Assembly (NCBI GenBank): GCA_904501675.1
Contig: CAJGCL010000021.1
Coordinates: forward strand, 1 to 21,245
Length of the DNA stretch: 21,245 nucleotides
Source of the DNA: Clostridiaceae bacterium
GTDB lineage: Bacteria; Bacillota; Clostridia; Oscillospirales; Acutalibacteraceae
Reading direction: 5' to 3'
Position numbers and translations under genes: made by a program. Under the pieces are notes generated by a model. The model was not told the DNA's origin. It saw only the letters and a program-made list of their open reading frames with translations, and did no database searches. This document shows positions 14,775-21,245 of the stretch, one piece after another. Numbering within the stretch: the stretch's first letter is position 1; each line of letters opens with the position of its first letter.

Positions 14775-16975
14775 CAGTTACTGCTCCTTGTTACATCCAT
14801 AATTCCGCTTATGTTTTTAAGCTTTGAAATAACCACATTGAGGAAATCTGTGCTCTTAACCGTAATGGTGATATAGATATAATATCTTCCATCCTTCATT
14901 TCTCTTGTGTTAATAGAGTTAATCATAACTCTCATATCTGCAAGAAGTGTGGCAACATCCGCCATAAGAGCAACACGGCTTTCGCAATAAATTGCAAGAC
15001 CTGCCTTGAATTCCTGATTTGCAGTTGAACTGAGCCATCTTGCGCTCACCCATCTTTCAGGCTCTTCGCAAGTTGTTATATCACGAGGCACATTAGGACA
15101 ATCTCTTTTATGAACAGATACGCCATGACCACGCGTAATAAAGCCTATAATTTCATCACCGGGGATAGGTGCACAGCAACGGGAAAGCTTAATAAGGCAG
15201 TTGTCAATACCTTCAACAGAAACACCCTCACCTACAGCGTGCTTAACAGGTTTATTTTCCTGAACCTTAATTTTTTCAGGCTGATTAACGGCGGAAAGTC
15301 TGTGATATTCGTCTCTTATAAAAGGGAGGACCCTTGAAATGAATATACCGCCATAACCTATTGCCGCATAGAAGTCGTCTACAGAGCCACAATGCTGACG
15401 CTCCGCAAGAGTTTCGATAAGAGCTTCGTATTCTTCATCGGTAAAACGCATTTTATTACGCTTGATTTCTCTTTCAAGCTCCGCCTTACCCTCAATAATA
15501 TTTTCTTCGCGACGCTCTTTTTTAAACCATGCGCGGATTTTAGTTCTTGCGCTGCTTGTTTTAACAATGCTCAGCCAATCTCGGCTTGGACCTTTGCCCG
15601 GTTGAGAGGAAGTGAGAACCTCAACAATCTCACCTGTTTGCACCTTGTAATCGAGAGATACAATTCTTCCGCCAACCTTTGCACCAACCATTTTTGTACC
15701 AACAGCTGAGTGAATAGCGTACGCAAAGTCAATAACCGTAGCTCCTGCAGGAAGGTTTATAACATCACCTTTAGGGGTGAAAACAAACACTTCTTCAGAT
15801 ACCAAGTCGCTTTTTATCGTGCTTACAATATCCTTAACGTCATCAGCATCCTTCTGTGTTTCAAGAAGCTGACGAATCCACTGAAGTCTTTCTTCAAACT
15901 TCTGGGTACCATTAAGACCTAATTTATATTTCCAATGAGCCGCAATACCGAATTCTGCGGTATGGTGCATCTCCCATGTTCTTATCTGCACCTCAAAAGG
16001 AATACCCGCCTTACCTATAACCGTTGTATGAAGAGACTGATACATATTAGGCTTAGGGGTTGAAATATAATCCTTGAATCTACCCGGAATAGGAGTAAAC
16101 ATATCGTGAATTATACCAAGGCAGTCGTAACATTCAATAGTAGAATTCACAATAATACGTACCGCGTATATATCATAAATTTCATCAAAATTCCTGTTCT
16201 GCATATACATTTTGCGGTATATACCATGAACACTTTTGATTCTCGCCTCAAGCCTTGCTTCAGGCACAACTGCACTTACTCTTTCGCCAATCTGTTTTTT
16301 TATAGATTCAAGGAATTCCTTGTGAGATTTACCCTGCTTCGAAAGCTCATCTTCAATTTCCTTATAGCCAATAGGGTCAAGAAAACTTATTGCTCTGTCT
16401 TCAAGCTCCTCTTTAATAGCTCTGATACCTAAGCGGTGAGCAATTGGAGCGTATATTTCAAGAGTTTCAAGAGCCTTATCGCGCCTTTTCTGTGGTGCTA
16501 CAAAGTTAAGTGTGCGTACATTATGAAGGCGATCTGCAAGCTTTATAATAATAACTCTTATATCCTCAGACATTGCAAGAAGCATTTTGCGCACATTTTC
16601 TGCCTGTTGCTCTTCTTTATCTTTAATATCAAGAGGCACCTTACCTAATTTGGTAAGCCCGTCAACAAGACCTGCAATATCTGCACCGAAATCTTTTTTT
16701 ACTTCCTCAAGAGTTAAATCAGTATCCTCAACAGTATCGTGAAGCATTGCCGCAACTACGGATTGATAATCCATTCCGTAATCAAGAACAATTTTGGCAA
16801 CAGCAATAGGGTGAATGATATATGGCTCACCTGACGATCGCATTTGCCCATCGTGGCGCTCCTTTGCAACCTTAAATGCCTTGTCGATAACTGCGGCTTC
16901 CTCTACTCCGAAAAGCTCTGCCGCCTGATGCTTCAATTCGTTGTACATTAAATCAACACTTGTTTTTTCACTCAC
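14774..16975 (-). CDS. relA: Bifunctional (p)ppGpp synthetase/hydrolase Rel
   Basis: Long RelA/SpoT homologue that makes and degrades the stringent-response alarmone (p)ppGpp. In 733 residues, the HD hydrolase domain has His55, HDTVED (79-84) and Asp148 intact. The synthetase domain (about 239-350) has RFKDY (299-303), YQSLHTTV (312-319) and EVQIRT (328-333). RFKD is the RxKD form found in bifunctional Rel enzymes, in contrast to the ExDD of E. coli RelA. A TGS domain follows (from about 387, VFVFTPKGD), then a Cys-containing region (RCCAPIPGDEI, KRDCPNV) and a C-terminal ACT domain. The frame can be read from an ATG at 16990, but GGAGGTGATA lies over those codons, and the GTG at 16975, eight bases after GGAGG, is the better start. 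It follows recJ and is coupled to dtd. Confidence 0.97.
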   Translation of the reverse strand: MSEKTSVDLMYNELKHQAAELFGVEEAAVIDKAFKVAKERHDGQMRSSGEPYIIHPIAVAKIVLDYGMDYQSVVAAMLHDTVEDTDLTLEEVKKDFGADIAGLVDGLTKLGKVPLDIKDKEEQQAENVRKMLLAMSEDIRVIIIKLADRLHNVRTLNFVAPQKRRDKALETLEIYAPIAHRLGIRAIKEELEDRAISFLDPIGYKEIEDELSKQGKSHKEFLESIKKQIGERVSAVVPEARLEARIKSVHGIYRKMYMQNRNFDEIYDIYAVRIIVNSTIECYDCLGIIHDMFTPIPGRFKDYISTPKPNMYQSLHTTVIGKAGIPFEVQIRTWEMHHTAEFGIAAHWKYKLGLNGTQKFEERLQWIRQLLETQKDADDVKDIVSTIKSDLVSEEVFVFTPKGDVINLPAGATVIDFAYAIHSAVGTKMVGAKVGGRIVSLDYKVQTGEIVEVLTSSQPGKGPSRDWLSIVKTSSARTKIRAWFKKERREENIIEGKAELEREIKRNKMRFTDEEYEALIETLAERQHCGSVDDFYAAIGYGGIFISRVLPFIRDEYHRLSAVNQPEKIKVQENKPVKHAVGEGVSVEGIDNCLIKLSRCCAPIPGDEIIGFITRGHGVSVHKRDCPNVPRDITTCEEPERWVSARWLSSTANQEFKAGLAIYCESRVALMADVATLLADMRVMINSINTREMKDGRYYIYITITVKSTDFLNVVISKLKNISGIMDVTRSSN

Positions 16976-16992
16976 ACCTATCACCTCCATTA

Positions 16993-19035
16993 TTAGTTTT
17001 TAAGATTGAGTGCTCTCAAGAAAATTCTTGAATTATCAATAGGGTTTTTAACATTTTCTGACGGAAGACTGTAACAACCGTCATTAAAGTTAATAATCCC
17101 CAATTCTGTAAGCACATCAAGAGCTATACGACAATTTACAATATTTTCTGCAGAAAGACCTAATCTATAACACAAAACCTCCGCAGAATAGTGCCATTTA
17201 TTATTTACTCTCATAAATCTGTAAATATCACCGCAAAGCTCACGGCTCACATTTATTCTTTCTATTACCTCATCGGACAACTCTTCACCTGAAGAGAAAT
17301 CCTCATAATCCTTCTCAGACATAATAACAGCTTCATCGTCAAGAGCACTGAATTTAATATCCTTAACCTGAACATTAACCTTAGCCTTGCCCATATATTC
17401 GCCAACAGAAAGTCTTACTGCAAGGTCCACTTTATCTGACTCACAAAACGGAAAGCTTTCAGATGAAACAGAAAACATTATTGCACTGAGACTATATCCG
17501 TTTTTCTGTAATGTCATACGCATATGCTTGCCGTTACCCACGGGTTGAAGAGCCGTAATTTCCATATTGTAAAGGCCAAAAACAGGCTGTGGATTATCCG
17601 CACCGAAAGGCGCAAGCTGTTCAACAGAAGAAATCATATCAAGATTTATTGATGCAGGATTCAACTTGCAATCAATCACTAATTCTGCTACTGCTCTTTC
17701 ACGCTCTGCAGCATATTCGTTTATTTTATTACGAAATTTCTCAATTTTCCCCTTTTCAACGCTAAGACCTGCAGCTAATACATGGCCACCGTACTGCACA
17801 AGAGAATCCTTACAATATGTAAGAGCATCATAAAGAGAGAAACCATCTATACTTCTACCGCTACCCTTAGCAACATCGCCATTTTCAGATATAACGATAC
17901 ATGGCTTGCCATACCTTTCAACAAGCCTTGATGCCACAATACCTATTACACCCTGATGCCAATCCTCACCGCTTACAACAATAACTCTTTTGTATTTTAT
18001 CTGAGGATTTTCTTCAATTATTCTGATTGCCGCCTCAGTTATAGCAGATTCTGTTTCCTGACGCGCGGCATTAGCTTGCGAAATTTCCTCTGCAATAGCT
18101 TTCGCTTCAGTAGCATCCTCTGTAAGAAGAAGCTTTAACGCTCTTTCGGCAGAACCCATTCTGCCTGCAGCGTTTATACGCGGACCTATCCTGAAAGCAA
18201 GAGAAGATGCGTCAACAGGACCTGTGCTTGCGCTCTCGTCAAGAAGGGCTTTAAGTCCTTTTCTGAGAGTCCCGTTAGAGATTGCAAGGTTGATAAACGC
18301 AACACCGCTACGCACAAGAATTCTGTTTTCACCTTTTAGAGAAACAATATCCGCAATAGTGCCAAGAGCGATAATATCAGCATATTTTTCCAAAAGCTCA
18401 TAGCCCTCGCTTTCATCAAGAGCTGAAATAAGCTTAAAGGTTACGCCAACACCTGCCCACTCATTGAATTCACAACAGGAATCCTGACGGTGAGGGTCAA
18501 CAACAGCAACCGCTTCAGGCAAAACATCACCTGCCTTATGATGGTCTGTAACAACAACATCAATACCCAAAGAGCGTGCATATTCAATTTCTTCAATAGC
18601 ACTTATACCGTTATCAACAGTAACAATAAGGTCAGTGCCTCTTTCTTTGAGAGCATCAATTGCACCGCAATTCATACCATAGCCTTCACCGGTTCTGTCG
18701 GGAATGTAATAATCAACATTCCCGCCAAAGGAAGATAAAAAGGAATACAAAAGCGCAGTCGATGTAACACCATCTGCATCATAGTCTCCGAAAACAGTGA
18801 TTTTTTCACCATTATCAAGAGCCAAATTTATTCTTTCGCAAGCCTTATCCATATCAGGCAAGGTGAAGGGGTCAATTAAGTCGGTATCAAATAAAAAACT
18901 CTCAATTTCAAACTCATCTGTCATTCCGCGAGCGCAAAGAAGATATGCTGCAAACGGCTCAATTCCGCAATTTTCCGCAATAGTTGCTGCATGGTCTTTA
19001 TCGCACTTGGAAACGACCCATCTTTTTCGACTCAA
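16993..19035 (-). CDS. recJ: Single-stranded-DNA-specific exonuclease RecJ
   Basis: 5'-to-3' single-strand DNA exonuclease used in recombination and repair, a DHH-family metal enzyme. Motifs, counted from the TTG at 19035, are FGDYDADGVTS (82-92), TVDNG (129-133), TDHH (153-156), the GPRINAAGRMGSA region, and SGRSIDGF in the DHHA1 domain, followed by an OB-type domain and a C-terminal stretch of about 90 residues resembling a winged helix, usual in Bacillota RecJ. No ATG is available. The frame can start at TTG 19047, but GGGTGA is followed four bases later by TTG at 19035, giving MSRKRWVVSK, which fits RecJ N-termini better. The 680-680 residue range is set by this choice. It is the first gene after a strong promoter, heading the nine-gene operon. 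Confidence 0.95.
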   Translation of the reverse strand: MSRKRWVVSKCDKDHAATIAENCGIEPFAAYLLCARGMTDEFEIESFLFDTDLIDPFTLPDMDKACERINLALDNGEKITVFGDYDADGVTSTALLYSFLSSFGGNVDYYIPDRTGEGYGMNCGAIDALKERGTDLIVTVDNGISAIEEIEYARSLGIDVVVTDHHKAGDVLPEAVAVVDPHRQDSCCEFNEWAGVGVTFKLISALDESEGYELLEKYADIIALGTIADIVSLKGENRILVRSGVAFINLAISNGTLRKGLKALLDESASTGPVDASSLAFRIGPRINAAGRMGSAERALKLLLTEDATEAKAIAEEISQANAARQETESAITEAAIRIIEENPQIKYKRVIVVSGEDWHQGVIGIVASRLVERYGKPCIVISENGDVAKGSGRSIDGFSLYDALTYCKDSLVQYGGHVLAAGLSVEKGKIEKFRNKINEYAAERERAVAELVIDCKLNPASINLDMISSVEQLAPFGADNPQPVFGLYNMEITALQPVGNGKHMRMTLQKNGYSLSAIMFSVSSESFPFCESDKVDLAVRLSVGEYMGKAKVNVQVKDIKFSALDDEAVIMSEKDYEDFSSGEELSDEVIERINVSRELCGDIYRFMRVNNKWHYSAEVLCYRLGLSAENIVNCRIALDVLTELGIINFNDGCYSLPSENVKNPIDNSRIFLRALNLKN

Positions 19036-19064
19036 AAAATCACCCAATTTAAATTTTACAGTTT

Positions 19065-19093
19065 ATTATACCACAACGCACACGCCATTTCAA
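19065..19093 (-). promoter_or_regulatory. Promoter of the recJ-rel-...-hup operon
   Basis: On the minus strand TTGAAA (19093-19088), exactly 17 bases, then TATAAT (19070-19065), preceded by TGG to form an extended -10. This is nearly ideal for the housekeeping sigma factor. The -10 lies about 30 bases before the recJ TTG, so the leader is short. Confidence 0.85.
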
Positions 19094-19115
19094 TAAAAAA
19101 TAATGGGGATGTAAA

Positions 19116-19156
19116 AAAGGAGCTGTAAAAAACGATAAGTCTTTTACAGCCCCTTT
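19116..19156 (-). terminator. Intrinsic terminator after the alpha/beta hydrolase gene
   Basis: On the minus strand, arms AAAGG-G-GCTGTAAAA and TTTTACAGC-T-CCTTT form a 14-pair stem with one mismatch and an 11-base loop, followed by a run of T residues (the CCTTTTTTAC stretch). It separates the GH78-hydrolase transcript from the recJ promoter, which begins about 23 bases further on. Confidence 0.88.
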
Positions 19157-19174
19157 ACTGTTATATTTTCAGTA

Positions 19175-19924
19175 TTATTCCACACCCAAAAACTTTTTAA
19201 TAACAGGTAGAATAAGGACATCTGTTTTCTTGAAGGCTGTGCTGTGGCCTCCGTTAAGAACCATAATTTCCTCTGCGCCCTCTACTGCTTTTGTAATTTT
19301 ACGTGAATGGCTTCTTTTTATCATATCAAACTCACCAAAGCAGTTAAGGAATGGTATTTTAAGAATAGATAGCTTTTTGTAGTTAAGGTGTGGCTGACCT
19401 ACCATCATACCCTCAATCCAGCACCTTCTTTTCCATTCAGGATCTTTCGTTAAAGCAGCTTTTATAGCATATATTCTGTGGTCTTTGATAATACCAAGCT
19501 GATCCAATGTTTTTGTTCCTCTTGTGTTGAGATTTGATCCGAAAACTGCAAGACGTTTCACATAATCAGGATACGTTACTGCAAAAACCATGCCTAAATT
19601 TCCGCCATCAGAAAAACCGCAGATGTTAACAGGCTTTGCACCAAGGAAGTCAAGAAGCGCTTTTAAATCGTCAGAAAAAAGCTCAAATGTCAATTTTTGG
19701 GTTCCTAAATCTGTTCTGCCTGTACCTCTTGTTGAAAAACGGATTATTTTAAAATGCTCTGAAAGAGGCTTATATAAATCTCCCTCAAAACAACGATAAT
19801 CGCCGCCATTACCATTAAGCATAACAAGCGGTTCGCCATTTTCATTACCGCTTACATGATATTCAAATTTAATCCCATCATGGCTGAAAAAGCCATAATC
19901 AATAAGCTTTACATTCGTCTCCAT
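19175..19924 (-). CDS. Alpha/beta hydrolase
   Basis: Predicted serine hydrolase (esterase or lipase-like) of the alpha/beta fold. In 249 residues the oxyanion region is MLNGNGG (35-41), the nucleophile elbow GFSDGG carries Ser105, the acid is probably Asp200 in CFGEFD, and the base is His227 in NGGHST; the triad looks complete. No signal peptide or anchor is visible. An upstream ATG at 19948 is in frame, but GAGG six bases before the ATG at 19924 fixes the start, and the upstream GH78 gene stops one base before it, so the two are coupled. A role in removing acyl groups from rhamnose-containing glycans or glycosides is plausible from context only. Confidence 0.9.
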   Translation of the reverse strand: METNVKLIDYGFFSHDGIKFEYHVSGNENGEPLVMLNGNGGDYRCFEGDLYKPLSEHFKIIRFSTRGTGRTDLGTQKLTFELFSDDLKALLDFLGAKPVNICGFSDGGNLGMVFAVTYPDYVKRLAVFGSNLNTRGTKTLDQLGIIKDHRIYAIKAALTKDPEWKRRCWIEGMMVGQPHLNYKKLSILKIPFLNCFGEFDMIKRSHSRKITKAVEGAEEIMVLNGGHSTAFKKTDVLILPVIKKFLGVE

Positions 19925-19925
19925 T

Positions 19926-21245
19926 TTATACCTCAATAATATGTTCATCCTGATAATTTATATCCAACACGGTATATTCTCCGCTTTGAAGATTCTTGAA
20001 TGTGAAATTTGTATCTTTGAATACGTAACCTGCAGGGAGTTTAATTTCGCCGAAAAGCTCATCTGCCTTTTCAACAATAAGCTTGATTTCCCCACCATTT
20101 CGTTCCCATGAAACGCTTATTCTACCGCCTTCGGTATCGTGGTATGCCTTTGCGTTTGTCAGTTGGGGCACGAAACAAGGCTCAATGTTTACTTCCTTAC
20201 AGTTGTCCTGATACGGATTCACCCTTATGCCTGCAAAATACTCAATAAATATAGCAGAAATTTCTCCGAAACAATGGTGGTTAAGTGAATCAGGAAATTC
20301 TCCGTCAGGATGGAAATTTTCCGCAAGAGCAGTATAACCGCGTTTTACCCAACAACCGAATGACGGATAATCAGTTCTTGCAATCATTTTAAAAGCAAGG
20401 TCAGCTCTACCATATTCGCACAGCACGCGGAATATTGACATAATACCCACAAACCCGAAATCAATATACTCTCCGCCTTCTTCGATTATCTCAACAAGCA
20501 CCTGAAAGGCCTTCTGTTTTTCCCCTTCGTCAAAAACATCATAGTATATTGCCATAGACTGAGATGTCTGGCATCTGCCCTTTGCAGTACATGTTTTTAA
20601 ATCAACAAGATATTTTCTTGCAGCAGCGCGAAGCTCATTGTATAAGCTACGGCAAAATTCCTCTTGTTTTTTCATACCGAGCACGTTAAAAATAAAAGCA
20701 GCCTTTTTCATGCTGTCCATGGAAATAACAGTGCTTGTAAACTCTACAGGAGATTTAAGAACGGTAACAGGACACCAATCACCCAACCCATAATTCACAG
20801 TGCCTTTTTCGGTTCTTTTTCCATCAAGAAAATCTGCATAGGCAAAAATGGCATGTGCATTTTCTTTGAGAATCTCCTTATCGCCGCGATAAAGGTAAGT
20901 AAAATAAGGAAGATTTATAAGCACCGCATCCCATGCAGGGCCAACATTATAACCCCAGCTACCTGTGGGAACAACACCGGGTATTTCGCCATTATGCCTT
21001 TGGGCTTTACGAATATTAGCAAGCCATTCTCTGTAACTGTTTTCAGGGTTAAGATTAAGAAGCGTCTGACGGGCAGACATATTTGCATCTCCCGTCCAGC
21101 CATTCTTTTCGCGGTGAGGACAATCAGTAGGGAAATAATAGAAATTAGAAATAGTAGCATTTCTTGTCATTGCCTGAAGTCTGTTAACAGTATCGTCAGA
21201 GCATTTGAAATTACCTCTCTCCTCAAGAGCAGAGCTGCAAACAAT
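19926..21245 (-). CDS. Alpha-L-rhamnosidase, GH78 (5' end outside window)
   Basis: Catalytic (alpha/alpha)6-barrel and C-terminal beta domain of a family 78 glycoside hydrolase, which releases terminal L-rhamnose by inversion. The frame stays open to the right edge: codons upstream of the ATG at 21170 read GNFKCSDDTVNRLQA, matching the family's lead-in to the barrel, so that ATG is not the start and the N-terminal domains are off-window. TDCPHREKNGWTGD reproduces the spacing of Asp567, Glu572 and Asp579 of Bacillus sp. GL1 RhaB (D, +5 E, +12 D). The later GYTALAENF aligns with the GATTIWERW region that carries the fourth catalytic acid, and DSLNHHCFG is the usual family signature. It is followed one base later by the alpha/beta hydrolase. 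Confidence 0.92.
   Translation of the reverse strand: MVCSSALEERGNFKCSDDTVNRLQAMTRNATISNFYYFPTDCPHREKNGWTGDANMSARQTLLNLNPENSYREWLANIRKAQRHNGEIPGVVPTGSWGYNVGPAWDAVLINLPYFTYLYRGDKEILKENAHAIFAYADFLDGKRTEKGTVNYGLGDWCPVTVLKSPVEFTSTVISMDSMKKAAFIFNVLGMKKQEEFCRSLYNELRAAARKYLVDLKTCTAKGRCQTSQSMAIYYDVFDEGEKQKAFQVLVEIIEEGGEYIDFGFVGIMSIFRVLCEYGRADLAFKMIARTDYPSFGCWVKRGYTALAENFHPDGEFPDSLNHHCFGEISAIFIEYFAGIRVNPYQDNCKEVNIEPCFVPQLTNAKAYHDTEGGRISVSWERNGGEIKLIVEKADELFGEIKLPAGYVFKDTNFTFKNLQSGEYTVLDINYQDEHIIEV

Noticed and set aside
16106..16432. A 108-codon plus-strand frame opposite rel, with neighbours at 15392-15709 and 16436-16648
   Set aside because: These are shadow frames of rel, rich in Asn, Phe and Cys as expected from reading the complement, and lack start signals.
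19087..19108. Inverted repeat AATGG/CCATT around the recJ -35 element as an operator
   Set aside because: The arms are only five bases with a 12-base AT-rich spacer; this is easily explained by chance.
1..21245. Mobile elements, CRISPR arrays, tRNA or rRNA genes, prophage genes
   Set aside because: I looked for transposase or integrase motifs, regularly spaced repeats and tRNA-like folds and saw none; the gene order is compact and housekeeping-like throughout.

Overview
The window looks like chromosome of an anaerobic, low-to-moderate GC Bacillota, most likely a gut or rumen member of the Clostridia (Ruminococcaceae/Oscillospiraceae type). The reasons are strong GGAGG ribosome binding sites with tight gene packing, a two-gene minimal SUF (SufC-SufB) iron-sulfur module, HemZ beside a metallo-hydrolase, D-aminoacyl-tRNA deacylase, Rel and RecJ, a SpoVB-MazG-HU gene order, and plant-glycan enzymes (GH78, GH130). 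The genus assignment is inference. No mobile element, CRISPR array, tRNA or rRNA was seen, and no stretch over about 200 bases lacks a gene.

Layout. (1) Positions 66-1388, minus: a PAS-PAS-GGDEF diguanylate cyclase with its own promoter, divergent from the next unit. (2) Positions 1474-8265, plus: a near-consensus promoter followed by six closely packed genes: sufC, sufB, rhaB (rhamnulokinase), a four-helix membrane protein resembling a degenerate M28 peptidase, a GH130 glycoside phosphorylase, and a MATE exporter. The unit ends at a hairpin at 8283-8313 that can terminate transcription from both sides. (3) Positions 19093 down to 8330, minus: a housekeeping operon of nine genes, in transcription order recJ, rel, dtd, a glyoxalase-II-like metallo-hydrolase, hemZ, a uridine-kinase-like P-loop kinase, a SpoVB-family flippase, mazG and hup. 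It starts at a TTGAAA-17-TATAAT promoter. (4) Positions 21245 down to 19175, minus: the C-terminal part of a GH78 alpha-L-rhamnosidase running in from the right edge, translationally coupled to an alpha/beta hydrolase, ending at a terminator just before the recJ promoter.

How the genes work together. Two functional themes meet. One is information and stress maintenance: ssDNA exonuclease, (p)ppGpp metabolism, removal of D-amino acids from tRNA, NTP house-cleaning, nucleoid protein and lipid-linked precursor flipping. The other is glycan use: the GH78 enzyme would release L-rhamnose and RhaB phosphorylates L-rhamnulose, while GH130 would phosphorolyse beta-mannosides. The isomerase and aldolase needed to complete rhamnose catabolism are not in the window. 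The oddest part is unit 2, where iron-sulfur assembly genes run into carbohydrate genes, including a membrane protein that keeps an M28-like frame but appears to have lost most metal ligands. The rest is largely ordinary, and I saw no convincing evidence of a wholly new system.
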